A stretch of 64,000 bases of DNA from Mortierella sp. BCC40632 (GCA_011634665.1 WAEK01000002.1:2748501-2812500); one strand, 5' to 3'. Positions 35,205 through 47,124 are shown, counted from the stretch's first letter. Notes: generated by a model not told the origin, from the letters alone. Numbers and translations: made by a program.

Positions 35205-37248
35205 CTAAGCATACACATCCACAGCCTCGGCCTCCATTACAAGCGCCGTCTTGTTCACACTATCGGTCCAATCACGCAGACGCTGCTGCATACCTTGGAT
35301 CTGGCTCCGGTCCAAGACACGAGGCTGCACCCAGTGTACACGCACTACCTCATCTACCTGATCGATTGTGCCCTTGATCAGACCCAGGGACAATGCTTTC
35401 ATTGCCAAGATCTCAACCTAGTGATAGAGGAGAGGAAAACCACAAACAAGCACGGGTTTAAGTAAACAGGAGGATACCAGTGACTCCCTCTCCCCTTCCA
35501 TATGCCATGTGCTAGCCAGCTGTTTCCCCAATTTTCCTCTTTTTCTTTCTTCTTCATTACCTCCTCCAATGGAAGCTTGGTCTCAGTAGAGATTGTCGAG
35601 AAGGCGATCGTACGGTTGTCCGAGTTGCGCTTAAAGACGGTCTCAGTCAACGACATCAGACAAATCTTTTGGCGCAATGACGTCATGTTGGACTGCAAAA
35701 TGTGCTAGTAAGAGTCGTCAAAGGTAAAGATCATCGATTGAGTTAGTTGCTTAGGGAGTCTCAATTGTCAATCCTTACTCCCTTTCTCCCTCCCTCTGTC
35801 CCCCTAAAAGGACACTCCATCACAATGAGTAGAGCAAACAGAGATTTCTTACTTCTTGTGAAAAGTGAGGGGCCAGAGCCTCAAATTTGCCAATATCGCC
35901 GCTGTTGAATGCAAACAAGAGGTTCTTCAACCACTCACGATCCGTTCCAACAAGCGACTCTAAGATCGGATGCATCAACTACCACGCCACAAAAAAAAAA
36001 AAAAAAAAAAAAAAAGGAGACAATTGACACCATTAGCATAGTAAATTAAAAAAGGAAGGATGCTCCATGAGAATAGTATGCACTCTATCGCACGAGAATC
36101 TCCATATCTTACTAGTTCACCAAAGTTGTAGATTGAGTCGCCCAACAGTGCTGATAGAGCTAGATCATTTGCACGACTGATCTTCTCTGCATTCGATAGA
36201 TCGTCGATATTGATACATGCTAGGTAGAGCAATGCGTTCTTGTAGTACTTGGCATATTCAGCTTTGATCTGTTCGGGGGAAGGTATCCAGCAGAAGAGAA
36301 TGGACTCATAAAGCATTAATTCACCTGTCTTGATCCTCCAAGATACATGATCACACGTCGGTCCGATGAACCCACTCAAAGCCTCTTGCTGTGTACACAC
36401 TTGTGACCGCCATTACCTTATAGTAGTCAGCAGATACGCGGAGGAAACTTGAGTTGATATGCGGGTCGACAGAATCAAAGCTATCGAGAAGCTTCGAGCA
36501 CTCGTCCATGTCCTTCTTGGTCGTCTCTAGATCGCCCAAAAGCAAGCCAAAGTGCGTTGCCTCCATCCGTGCCAATACATATGCATCTCTGGTATCGTCC
36601 TTGTCCACCTTCTCGGTCAAGTTCTTCAAAAACTCTCTTGCTTCCTTATTGTCTACAAGATGGGAATACAGGAACAACGGCTTAGTGGGGTTCGTCCGAA
36701 TATCAACAATGATCTGAGGTAGCTGCTTTCCAGATAAAGACCCCTCTTCCATACCTGAAAGCTGTTTAGCAGCAGAGACACCCAAAGATACTAATTTAAG
36801 CTGGCTCATTTTTGACTCCCAGTCAGAGATGAAGCTCTGGTAGAGGGCCACCTGAAGAGGGCCAGACTCTGGCTTTGACACAAAGTCCTCCACTGCCAGG
36901 GTCAACTGATGCCATAGCCTTTCGATTCCCAACACACGAGGAAAGATGCCCCAGCGAACAAGAGAAATAGGAAAGAATGCAAAAAAGTGAGTTCAGGGGG
37001 TACTTCAATCTTCAAGGTGGGAATCCCAGTCTTGGGGGGAGGGGAGGGTTGAAAGGTCGCAGTCTTATGTTGCCAAAAGATCCCTGTTACCACCGATTCC
37101 TACGGCACGGGCTAGTCCTCTCCTTTTTTTGGAGTGCTTACTTTCTCTCGTAAAGATCCTCAAAAGTGTTGTAATAACCCTGCAGCGATGCAGGCGCCTG
37201 TTGCTTCTGGCTCGCCAAAAAGTTGGGAACGTCCGAGTCAACCTCCAT
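35205..37248 (-). CDS. RPN9: 26S proteasome regulatory lid subunit RPN9 (PSMD13)
   Basis: PCI-domain subunit of the proteasome lid. Exons 37248-37142, 36918-36417, 36268-36113, 35978-35853, 35692-35561, 35417-35205 give 411 aa (human 376, yeast 393). N-terminal helical repeats include KLWHQLTLAVEDF and YVLARMEATHFGLLLGDLET; the core has YYKNALLYLACINI and LLGDSIYNFGEL; the PCI winged helix contains KICLMSLTETVFKRN, and LAMKALSLGLIKGTIDQVD followed by HWVQPRVLDRSQI, which match PSMD13 nearly word for word. Six exons rejoin without frame breaks. Acceptor of exon 2 (GAAAG) is less pyrimidine-rich than usual but required by the KLWHQ junction. Complete. Confidence 0.95.
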
Positions 37249-37568
37249 GATAAAAAGATCAAATGTCGTGGGTTTTTTCGAGAGAGGTCCTGTATGGAGG
37301 ATGAAAGATAAGAGGTTGGTCCTTGCTGATGGGTATGTCCAGTGCCTTGAGAATGCGTTGCTTGATGCTTGAACAAAGTCTGGTGCTCGTGTAGGTTGAA
37401 TAGAAGGAATGACCGATGGAGGAATGCATGCGACGCGTAGTAGCCACGAAGCAAAAAAGTCGGCTGAACACGTCACCGAAACAAACTTGACGTAAGTTTA
37501 AGACTCCCATTGAGGCAAAAGGAACCCATCAACACGTGATCTGGACACCAGAACAAGCAAAAAGATGC
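37249..37568. promoter_or_regulatory. RPN9 5' flank up to tRNA-Ser
   Basis: About 320 bp holding the RPN9 promoter on the minus strand. No clear TATA box. The tRNA terminator (oligo-T on the minus strand) is represented by short A-runs near 37556-37565. Confidence 0.4.
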
Positions 37569-37649
37569 GTCGGCTGCAGGATTCGAACCTGCGCTCCCAG
37601 AGGGAACCGCCTTAGCAGGGCGGCGCGTTAACCACTCCGCCAAACCGAC
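37569..37649 (-). tRNA. tRNA-Ser (GCT)
   Basis: On the minus strand the gene begins GTCGGTTTGGCGGAGTGG and ends CTGCAGCCGAC. The anticodon stem CCGCC/GGCGG encloses loop CTGCTAA with anticodon GCT (Ser AGC/AGT codons). A class II variable arm (TCCC-TCT-GGGA) and T-arm GGTTCGAATCC are clear. No intron. CCA is not encoded, as expected in eukaryotes. Confidence 0.96.
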
Positions 37650-37935
37650 CTTGATTTCTGAATTTTCCTGATTGCAAATCGGTCCTTGATAGGAAATTTT
37701 TAGTCAAATCTCGAAATCGACTAAAACGACGTTCCCGACCTGGCGACCCCGTATATCCCCCCCCCCAAGTCGAATGGGTGCCATTCGCACTCTACAAGGA
37801 CCACTGATGAGTGGTACGGACGGAAATCTCCGCAATATAAAAGGATCTGAGATGCTATGAGAGCAATCAAAAAAAAAAAAAAAAAAAAAAGTATTGGGTG
37901 TAGTGATCCAAAAGTGAAAACGAATACGAAAGACG

Positions 37936-38115
37936 TCAACTCAGATAGCAAGATAGATGATTACAGAGCTCTTTGAGGCCATCAAGGAGCGTAATCGAAC
38001 GCATATCTGGGATCAAAGGCGTAAGACTACAGCGTAATTGGAAAAGTCCATAGGAATTACCTTGGTGAGCAAACGCACCGAAAAACACAGTGGTGCCAAT
38101 GACTAACGTAGCCAT
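37936..38115 (-). CDS. Possible small hypothetical protein
   Basis: 59 codons from an ATG in a good context (ACCATGG on the minus strand). The N-terminus MATLVIGTTVFFGAFAHQ is hydrophobic enough for one membrane segment. Downstream lies a 54-nt in-frame segment bounded by GTAATT and CCCAG that could be a small intron; with or without it the frame stays open. I do not recognise a family, and the frame may be chance. Confidence 0.2.
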   Translation of the reverse strand: MATLVIGTTVFFGAFAHQGNSYGLFQLRCSLTPLIPDMRSITLLDGLKELCNHLSCYLS

Positions 38116-38553
38116 GGTGATTTCTCGGATTTGAACAACTCTCATCAATCAAAGCCAAAACCTCCGAGATACATATGAAGAAACGGACCAGACAGCGTTC
38201 TCGTATATGTTGAATGTGATGGAAAGGTTAAGGAGTTGGGGGGAAAGTGATAGCGATAGACTCAAGCTCATAGACGACGAATTAGCACAACGGGGCCACA
38301 TAAGGAGCTGGCAATACGGCCACTCATGCGTACATAGGTGATGACTGTTGAGTGTCTGGAGGCTGTTTAGATATAAGAGTGTCGATTAAGCCTTCTCCCG
38401 CTGTAGTGAACAATCGTTCGTAAGTAGTCGTCCCCTCCTATGACCCATCATTACCTCAAGGAGAAAAGAAAAAGATGTTAATTAGGAACACCCCTCCTTA
38501 GACATTAAGCAGCAATACTCAAGTATGTGGTGAAGGTGCTTATCTGAGGTTTC

Positions 38554-38571
38554 AACAGGGATCGACATATA

Positions 38572-38603
<32 letters not shown>

Positions 38604-38621
38604 CAGGGATCGACATATATT
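38554..38621 (+). repeat. Poly-A insertion flanked by 20-bp direct repeats
   Basis: AACAGGGATCGACATATATT occurs at 38554-38573 and again, perfectly, at 38602-38621. Between them are only GTT and about 25 A residues. This is the structure left by target-primed reverse transcription when only the poly-A end of an RNA is inserted, with the 20-bp repeat as target-site duplication. Confidence 0.7.
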
Positions 38622-39009
38622 TTGGCAAGCAGCACTATTCATAGAGTGGTTGGTATACTTACACACGCAGTATTATGACCAGCTATCAGGTTGCTCAATA
38701 CATCCATCTTAACAATTTTGTTTTAACGTATAGGATCGCGATACAGGACGACGCCAGGGGTCCGGATCTTAGCCTTTTAATTCCTGACTATGCAACCACA
38801 ATTCAGATCGGAAAGCAGCAGGCACCAGTATGTTGGAGAGCAAGATCTTGAGGAGCAGTGAAAATAGCTAGACCTTGGACGATTTGATAGAGCTAGGTCA
38901 AGAAATGAAGGCGTCGTTGAACTCGATGCTGAGGCTGCGTCCCCGAAGCGAGGTCTGTGTTCTTTTTCGAGGTATGTTGTGTTGAGTCGTTTCGTCTCAA
39001 AATGACAAG

Positions 39010-39044
<35 letters not shown>

Positions 39045-39215
39045 CCTAGACAGAGATTAAATATTCTCCCTCCCCCCTCGGGCCTGTTTCCTCTGTTTCG
39101 TCAGCCACCTCCGAACCCAAGAGCGTTTCTGGGGATGAGGAGTTCCTCGGAAGGCTCTCCCACCCACTCACTTTTCCTCATTTCACCATTAGTCATCGAA
39201 CATCGTTGCACTGTC

Positions 39216-40062
39216 ATGTCGTCAAAGAGAGCTGCCATCTCATTCACAGGTGGGAAGGATTGTACTCTAGCCCTTTGCCTTACAAAAGAGGCTGGACACG
39301 AGCCTGTACTTCTGGTCACCTTTGTACCTAAAAACTTCACCTCTTTTAAGGCACATTCCCTCCAGTTGATTCAGCTCCAGTCCAAAGCCCTTGGACTCCC
39401 GCATGTCCTTATCGAGATCGGAGAAGAAGGAAAGACGTACCTCGAATGCTACCGCGACAAGATCACCGGCCTCAAGGCACAATATAGCCTTGATCTCCTT
39501 GTCACAGGTAATAGAGCTCATTTTCCTCCCACGAGTGGTTTGTGTGGCCCAAATACTTTGAAGATGTTTACTGACCCTCCACTCACTCACTCACTCACTC
39601 ACTCACTCGCCCCTGTCACTCTCCTCCGATCCCCTTTCCTGGGATTGGAATTCAGGCGACATTCTCAACGTTTGTGATAACTTCATGGCCAGGGCAACGC
39701 AGGATATTATCGAGCTCTCATGCCCACTCTGGGCCATTGATCGCCGAAATCTCTTGGACTCGCTCTTTGCTCGCCAATTTGAGCTTCTCATCACCTGTGC
39801 ATCGATCAAGAAACTTGGTGGTGACGAACAGCTGGCCAGCAAATTTGTAGGCGCAAGGCTGACGCGCGAGTTCATGAAAGAGATGTTAGAGCCGAATGAA
39901 AACGATGTTGATATGGGAGGTGAGCTGGGCGAGTTCCATACAATGGTTCTCCGGGTGCCGGATCTCTACAATGGATATCGTATCAAATACGATGGGCGCC
40001 AAAAAGTCGAAGGAGAGTACATTTTTTTGGAGTTTGAGAATATGAGTCTCGTCCAGGCTTGA
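39216..40062 (+). CDS. DPH6-like PP-loop ATPase (diphthine-ammonia ligase family)
   Basis: Member of the adenine-nucleotide alpha-hydrolase/ATP-PPase superfamily, near DPH6, which amidates diphthine on elongation factor 2. Exons 39216-39507 and 39656-40062 give 232 aa; human DPH6 is 267 and yeast Dph6 685. The PP-loop is SFTGGKDCTLAL at about residues 9-20, with Cys where SGGKDS normally has Ser. Further matches are the CPLWAIDRRNLLDSL segment, resembling PLAYLWQRNQEDLL of DPH6, and GELGEFHTMVL, resembling GEGGEYETF. Overall divergence is high, so it may be a paralog with another substrate. The intron holds a (CACT)8 repeat (about 39577-39608). Confidence 0.75.
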
Positions 40063-40434
40063 TAGACCAAGCATTGCGACATGGTTATCATGTCATGAAA
40101 TGTATCCTGAGGGAGGGCCATAGCCGTCCATAGAATCTTTGAATGTGAGAGAGCGATTTTGTCAGGAGTTGTCCAGTGGATAAATTTCATTTTACTGTAT
40201 GATTTCCAGGTCGACTTCATTTTTTTTTCTTTTTTTTTCTTTCTTTCTTTCATTGGACGTTGTATATGGGAATCCTTGTCTAAATGCGATTGTGTCGAGT
40301 CTCTTCTGCTGTATTTATGGACTATTCCGTGGCAGCATGCCGTTGTAACCTCCAATGATTCAAGGCCTGTATCAGATCCTGTGTATACTGCATCCATTGA
40401 CGCGAACACAACCATGGTCCGCCACCTCAAAGAC
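40063..40434. other. Convergent 3' flanks, DPH6-like / NDUFA8
   Basis: 372 bp between two convergent stop codons. One T-rich run near 40220-40250. No gene or structured element seen. Confidence 0.6.
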
Positions 40435-41088
40435 TTAGTTAAATATCGTGTTCTTGCGGAGGTGGATGGGCGTGCCAGAAGCACCAGGAATAACCTTCTC
40501 CAAGTTCTATTAAGAAAGTTGGAGAGAAGGAAGGGGAGGGGGGAATGACGCCTAAGTCATGGAAGCTACAAAACCATCATCGTTGGCATCATTAAAAAAA
40601 AAAAAAAAAAAAACCTACGAGCTTCGAGAAGACGCACTCGTTAAAGGTACGCTCCTGCTTGCGGCACGCATAGTATTCCTGGTTGTGCTTCTCAAGGCAC
40701 TGATAATGGGCAACCCATTCCTTTTCGCAGTTCTCTCTGAGCTTGGTGATCCTAGAGTTCCATCACGTAAACGACAGATGAGTTCAAGTGGTCCTGCCCA
40801 GAACAATTGCCACGCTTACACTCAGTTATATTAGCGGATATCTTACAGATCCATAGCGCAGCGGGTGACCTTGCGGCCCTCCTTGAGGCAGTGAGCAGGA
40901 TCGTTGTTCTCATCCTTGCAAAGCATAAAGTCCTCGTTATAATCCTTGCAGTAGGCGCCAATGAAGAAGGCGGCGGACTTGAGAGGCGCGGATGTGGATC
41001 CAACCTCTGGGGTGGCGCTCTCTGCAGGTGCGGGTGTGGGGTCAACAAACTTGCCGGCGGGCAGGGAAGCTTCACGGAAAGTGGCCAT
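40435..41088 (-). CDS. NDUFA8: NADH:ubiquinone oxidoreductase subunit NDUFA8 (complex I)
   Basis: Accessory subunit on the intermembrane-space side of mitochondrial complex I, imported through the Mia40 pathway. Exons 41088-40847, 40751-40619, 40506-40435 give 148 aa. Four CX9C motifs are exact: CKDYNEDFMLC, CLKEGRKVTRC, CEKEWVAHYQC and CRKQERTFNEC, forming the quadruple CX9C pattern of NDUFA8. The N-terminal ~35 residues are Ala/Pro-rich without a classic presequence, as expected for Mia40 clients. Presence of this subunit implies the organism has complex I, unlike Saccharomyces. Divergent from the MTFR1-like gene with 448 bp between starts. Confidence 0.93.
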
Positions 41089-41536
41089 TGTGAGGTGATC
41101 TAAGGGAGCGCAAGATCTAATCCTGTTAGTCCGAACGGTCCATGTACACTCCTTCTCCCAGATATTGCAGTGATTTGCTGGTGATTCGGGCGATGAGCAG
41201 AGTCATAAAGACGACATGGTAATGGATACGCGCCCGAGGATCAATGTCCGAGATGGATCAGGGTCTGTTCCGAGGGAGAGATGGCACATACATTCGCTGC
41301 AGCGACAGTAGAGTGGGGATGGAGAATGAGTAGCAAGGACGAAAACATCTGCCGCTCGGAGGAATCAAGATCGATCCCGCCGCGTTAAGACTTGCGATCT
41401 TTCCGGTCTTCCAGAAAAGTTGGCCTACCCAAGGAAAAAAAAAAAACCTTGTCCCTGTCCTGTTGTCTCTCCCCCCTTCTCTCTCCCAGACTTCCATGCC
41501 CTCTTCGCCCTAAGCCTGGACACGGCCCAAGCGACC
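41089..41536. promoter_or_regulatory. Divergent promoter NDUFA8 / MTFR1-like
   Basis: 448 bp between two divergent starts, both possibly mitochondrial genes. No TATA box seen; a CT-rich leader precedes the plus-strand start. Confidence 0.45.
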
Positions 41537-44319
41537 ATGTCCCAGAGGAGCCTCCATTCGACACGCGAAGGTAGCATTGACAGAAGTAGCATCAACGGTG
41601 GCAGCACCACTGGCAGCATCCACTCTGCTAGTACAGGCGTCTCTTCTCGTAGGAGCAAGGAAAGGACAAGCCATAAACGACGAGACAGTAGCAGAAACAA
41701 TTCTCCAATCCCTGCATCTCTGAGCGACTCGTTGTCATTGGGGGGGTCGCAGTTGTCATTTCTCTTTGACGATGATGTCATGCAAGAAGCCCTTGATGAA
41801 TCGAGCTCATCACCTGCTGTTGACTCGACTTCTTTCCTGACCTCAGTTTGGAATCTCTTCAAGGATGCCAAAGACCTCGCAAGCAAAGAGTTTGACCGAC
41901 TGCTTGAGCGTTTCCCATACCGGAACACAAAGGTTGGACAATCGAGCAGTTCTCAATACCTATCCACTTTTTCTGTATTCAAGAGCGTCCTTTGTCATTC
42001 TGACTAGTTCCTACTTTGCCTCGCCTAGCCCGATAATAGAACTGTGGGTCGCACTGGTAGAAGACAGGAACCGTTGTCAACGACTGCTTTATCTTCTTCT
42101 CGGCAAAGGCTTTACAAATCACGACTAGGGCATGGCTCTGTCCCCAAATATAGAGAGGCAGAGACCTCAAGGAGAAGAGGCCGACTCATTGCTGGACATC
42201 GCGATGATGAAGGTTCGATTCTACTGGATGTTCACTCTAATAAGTCTTTGTTTGTGGTGGCAATAGAGGGACACGGCTCTCTAACCTGGCCATTCAATGT
42301 TTAAAACTTATTAGACTTTTGGTCCCAGTTGAATAACCGAACTCCAAAGGACCGGACCGGTCTCACTGGACTGACCTCAAGAGAAATCATGACACAGGAA
42401 GACCACATAGCACAGCGACAGCTGTATCGACATCATCATCCCTCTGGGCGCCATTCATCTGCCATGGAGCAAAGTCAAGAGTCACTCGCCGGCTCATTGT
42501 ATGTAGACGAGAATCGATCGTTACCCCGCTGGTCGGGTGGATGGTTCGCACAGCCAGCCAGGCACTCCAACAGGGATTCTGATAGCGTTGGGTCCAGCAG
42601 CGATATGGACCGTAGAGAAGACCTGGATACTGACGGGTATCCCTCAGATGCCGTACTATCCAGAAGCAGGCACAGTAGAGAGTCGAGTGCTACGCCATCC
42701 CTTGTAAACATGACTGGAGGCCTCTCTCTCGCAAGTGCAAGGGCAACATGGAGTCCACGATCCTCGCTCCACAGTGCTACTCACCAATCCCATCACCGCC
42801 ATCAGAGTCATAGCTACTCAAGGCGACGGCAAATTTCCAGTCCCTCTCAGCTTTCTGGCCATCGGTATTCTCAGAGCGAGATCGATTCGGATCAATACCT
42901 CCCAGCTGATGGGGACCATAGATCAAGGGAAGCTGACTTTGTTAGAAACAGCCTCTCTGGGTCTTCACCACTGCCGTTATACCCGCAACACTTGCAGTCT
43001 CAACAGGGGTTGACATCGGGATCTGAACGGCCACCGCGACTTCAGTCTGCTTCTTCAGCTGAATCAACGCCAAACTCGATGAATGGATATCAGCATCATT
43101 CTTCGTTACCTCTGTCGCCTCTAGGATCCCAGGAACATCCTTGGAGCTCACAGTCCACTCGTCCTACTTCACCCACAGCAGTAGAGAGCGAGAAGTTAGA
43201 TGAACTAAAACAAGAGCTTGCAGTTATCAAGCAGCAGCTGGCATCTCTTGTGTCTGCTCGAGAAGGAGAGATTCTTAGGGCTCAGTCAGCACTAGGGTAC
43301 ACTGGCTCTCCATCCCATGGTATACCTCCAGCGCCTCCGCCTCCACCCATCTCTCCTGATGGCACATTCATTCCACTCACGCCCAAGAGATTGTCAATGC
43401 CAGAGAGTGAAGTATCACGTTCAATGCAGAACGTTCTCAAGGAGTTAAGCACCTCGAAACTTCAGCTTCGAAAGACGGGAAGTCCTCTCATCAGGTAAGA
43501 GATGAGGCCACCCAGACAGGAGTTATAGACAAGTTTAATAGTGGAATACTGTATTTACTTAGTCCGTGTCTTTTTTTTTTTTTTTTTTTTTTATTATTAT
43601 TATTTTTTGTAAACGTTAGTGGCCTGTCTTCGGCCGTCGACTCCTCATCATCATCCAAGTATACCATGGTCGCGATGAAGTCAAGACAGGAAACCCAAAA
43701 AGCCCTGAATGATACCTCTTCTCACTCAAGTTTGCCCCGTCTCTCCCGACGCGAAGACAACAGACGTGCAAGGTCACCCGCATCGCCGAGTATCAGGAGT
43801 GCGGGTCGTCTACCATCCCAAGAAAAGCCGATAGAGAATTCATCAGGAGAGATAAAGGAACAGGGTCTTCGAAATGGATCTGCGACGCAGACCAGACTTG
43901 GACGTGTGGGTCAAGATAACAACAATATAGACGCCACATCTCTGACTGCGCTTCGGGTAGGGGAGCGGTTCCAAGTTGAGACCAAAGGCAAAAGGAAACT
44001 CTCAACTGCAAGCACCAAAAGTCACCCTGATTTAGAAATCGACACAAAGCTCGCTACCGTACCAAAAACGACTATGTCCTCTCCAACCACAATGACATCG
44101 TCTCCCTTGGCGGATATTCCGCGATCAGGACCGATCTTGGAGAGTCCACTCAAGAAGCAACGCCCGACTCGGCCAAGATCTGCCAGCCTACTCCGATCTA
44201 TGACGGATCCACTTCAATTGAGCTCGTACCAGCACAGCACAGCAGAAAGCGGTAATAAGGATCAAGAGCGAAAGTGGTTCAAGGAATCTGACATGGAAGG
44301 TTGGCGTGTAGGATGTTGA
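41537..44319 (+). CDS. Serine-rich protein resembling mitochondrial fission regulator MTFR1
   Basis: Tentative fungal relative of animal MTFR1/MTFR2 (mitochondrial fission regulator family). Exons: 41537-41932, possibly a 51-nt exon 42162-42212, then 42329-43494 and 43620-44319, giving roughly 750-770 aa. The N-terminal 130 residues are Ser-rich and end in a likely helix (VWNLFKDAKDLASKEFDRLL). A long low-complexity middle follows. Around 43186-43275 is a coiled coil (KLDELKQELAVIKQQLASLV), then a proline stretch (PPAPPPPPIS), then a helix MQNVLKELSTSKLQLRKTGS (43420-43480). This order, coiled coil, polyproline, then a leucine-rich LKEL-KLR helix, is what I know from MTFR1. The tail is basic and disordered. 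The splice between exon 1 and 42329 is uncertain: both donors (GTTGGA, GTTCGA) are weak. Confidence 0.6.
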
Positions 44320-44766
44320 GGACAGAAACTTTCCATACGCTTGACCTCTCACCTTACCTAACGGGAATTGTATATACTTAGAGAGAGAGAGAGAAAGGAG
44401 AGAAAGCCCTGTTCCATTTTTTTTTTTTTTGTCTGTTTCTTTTCTTTTTTTTTTTTTTTTTTTTTTGTACATACTATTGAGTTGTCATAGTCTCGCAACT
44501 GATCTCTAGTCCTTTAATCGTGGGTATGCGACAATATTCTGTTCCAAAAACAAAAAAAAAAAAAAAAAAAAAAAAGAAAGAGACAAGTCGACTGGCTCCG
44601 ATATGGTGTTGCTTGCTGCTACTGTTGCTACTACTGCTGTTGTTGCCGCTGCTACAACTTTACTGTGACACTTGAGAATCCTGGAAAAAAAAATCCAGGC
44701 GAAAGCTCCTTGCAGAAGGTCATCTCTTTCTTTCTCCTTTCTCCTCCATAGGGAGGGGGGGGGGGG
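44320..44766. other. Convergent 3' flanks, MTFR1-like / ARPC3
   Basis: 447 bp with poly-T (about 44417-44466), poly-A (about 44552-44574), a GCT/GTT triplet-rich stretch (44600-44660) and a G-run at 44756-44766. No gene. Confidence 0.6.
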
Positions 44767-45991
44767 TTAAAGCGACTTGTTCATAAACTTTCTCTTATGG
44801 AAGCACATCCACCACTTTCCAGGCTTGTCATTCTCGTAGATGCGGTTAGGGAGACGGGAAGCCATTTCCTGGCGTACCTGGGTCAAGTACTGGCGGAGGT
44901 TGTCTAATAGCGAATGTTATTATCAATATCCGTTCCAGAAGGAAAAGGGATGGAAAGGAAATCAGTCAGTTTCTCATTTCCTCCGCATGAAACCAAGGCT
45001 TCTTTAAATCATAAAAAGAAGGGGAATCATCCATTCTCTCTCTCCATGTTTGTTGCGCGAGATATTACCAGCTTCCATCTTGTTAGTAGGAGTGGGGTAC
45101 AGAGCATTGAGTGGGAAGTTCACATCTCCAGGGATAGCAAAGTTGCTGACAGCCAATGTTCCCAAGATCTTCTCGGCCTCGCGTTGGCTTGGGTATTTTG
45201 TCAGCTTGCCGAGGCACTCTGTGATGTAAAGGATAAGGTAGATCAGGACTCTGTCGGCATCGCCCTTAATCTCAAAGTTCCTGAACAGGACGTTGGCGCG
45301 GAAGAGGTTCAATGCCTCATCAATGATGTCCTCCTCGTTCGAGTCGGCTATCGATCCAACCCAAATGTATAGTGGAAAATGGTATTATGGTAGCATATGA
45401 CAAGAGACACAGTAAAAGTAAAAAAGAAAGATAGAAAGAGAGATATCAGCATAAGAGTTTTTTTTTTTTTTCCTGGGCAGTTTGAGGAAAGAAACGAGTG
45501 AAGTCGAGTATTTTACCGATGGGTGCAGGGCCACGGGCGCGTGTCTTGATAGGCAACAAGGCCATGCCTCCAATGGAGCGCAAGTCTGTTACTTCGTTGA
45601 ATGCGGAATGATATGCCTAAAGCATTTGCAAAAAGAATGAAGAGAAAAGAGAGACCAGTTGGCTGCATGAGAATGATGGCGTCTGACAAGGCAGACTCGC
45701 TCCTCCTATCCCTGTTCTCACGAAAAAAAGAAAAAAAGAAAAAAAAGAAAAGAATCCTTGGTATGGCCGATTTCCTGATGAAGGTATAGAGCACTTCTTT
45801 CTGCATCCTGAGTGCTAGTGAGTGGCCGACAGAAGCGATTTGGAAGGAGGGGCACTCTCTTGGCATTCCTATTCATGCGCGATTCTGGAGACCCGGGCTG
45901 CATCAAAACGACACAAGAAATGTATCCCGAAAAGAAGAGAGATAAACAGGGCTGGCTGGTTGGATCGTCTTTGCAAGGAGCTTACCGGCAT
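44767..45991 (-). CDS. ARC18: Arp2/3 complex subunit ARPC3 (Arc18)
   Basis: 21-kDa-type subunit of the Arp2/3 actin-nucleating complex, needed for branched actin at endocytic sites. Exons 45991-45986, 45616-45517, 45347-45069, 44903-44767 give 173 aa (human 178). The first coding exon is only ATG CCG. The start [19 protein letters not shown] and the motif [15 protein letters not shown] match ARPC3 directly, as do [20 protein letters not shown] and the C-terminal [16 protein letters not shown]. Complete, with all phases consistent. The tiny first exon means a gene finder could easily miss the start. Confidence 0.95.
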
Positions 45992-47124
45992 GATGGTGAA
46001 TACGCTGGTTTATTTTTTATCTACTGTCCTGTTGGCGAGGTGATGAATGTCGATGGCCGGCTAAGAGTGCTGATGACTGTGTGATGTGGAGATGAGAAGA
46101 TGCAAATGGACGAACATTCCAACGTTTCACCCATTCATCGAACAGGGTAAAAAAAATACGTCACAAGAGGAGGGAGGGCTTTCATACTGGCTTTCTTCGC
46201 AGGCGACCAAGTGTCTTCCCGAGTGACGCTTCACTGGCCACCCGAGGCACGTTCTCTTTCTCTTTCTCATCCCACCATAGCCGCCTCTAGCTCTCCAAGA
46301 TGGTATCAGGTTCTCTTGCTTAGCTAGGTTATTGTCTAAGCACGAACAACGGCGAACAAAGGGTACGACGGCTCTGGCGAAATCCACGATTTTGCTGGTC
46401 TGACATGGAGAGGGGAGTCTTTGAACGCGTTTTAGTAGAGATCTTGCACGCCGTCGGACTCAGTAAGGAAGGCGAGAGAGGTGTAAAGAGGTAGGGTAGG
46501 TCAGTGAAGAAGGTGGTACTACCCTTGAACCTACTATCGTCGAGTCTCGATTGTCCAATCCAGATAGAGTCATTGGCAGCTGCTCCCCTCTTCTTCTCCC
46601 TCTCCCCCCTGAGGGTCCCCAGTGAGTGACTTTTGGGAGATACCTATCTGAGGCTTTGTTGTGCGCTAGAAGCAGGTCTCTCGGTCGAAGGTCTCCATCC
46701 TTCCATCGATCCGCCAAACACACATCAACGAGAAGAGGTCAGTAAGGAGTACGGCATGACATCCTGTTTGCTCGTCTATGTAGGCCCATCCTCAGGCTAA
46801 TGAGGGGAAGGCAATGCTCTCGAGCATGGAGGATCATCCCTGCGGAACCATCGCTCTTCCTCAGGCACATTTACTCTAGCACCTGAATCGGACAACCTCT
46901 CAGAGTTTACTAAAAACGTGCCCTTCACTCTTTCACAGCTCTTGGATATCTATCCGCTTTAGACCCTGTCCTCCTTCGTGCTTGAACAAGCAACACGTAC
47001 ACAACACTTTTTCTCCTCTCCTCTCCTTTTCCCGCTCTCTCTCCCCAAGCGGAGATCCTCGCTCGTGCCCAGCAACACCGAGAGACAGTGTGAGTGGGTG
47101 AGTCAGTTCAGGTGCAGAAAGACC
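45992..47124. promoter_or_regulatory. Divergent region ARPC3 / PAH protein
   Basis: 1.1 kb between divergent starts. No TATA box or repeat of note except short CT stretches near 47020-47045. Several open frames are present without family resemblance. Confidence 0.45.

Larger units (their letters stand above)
37650..39215. other. Gene-poor stretch with a poly-A insertion
   Basis: Contains a weak 59-codon frame (37936-38115, minus), a TATAAAA at 37836-37842 with no obvious gene, the poly-A run with flanking direct repeats at 38554-38621, and a poly-T run (about 39011-39044) before the DPH6-like gene. Nothing else recognised. Confidence 0.5.
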
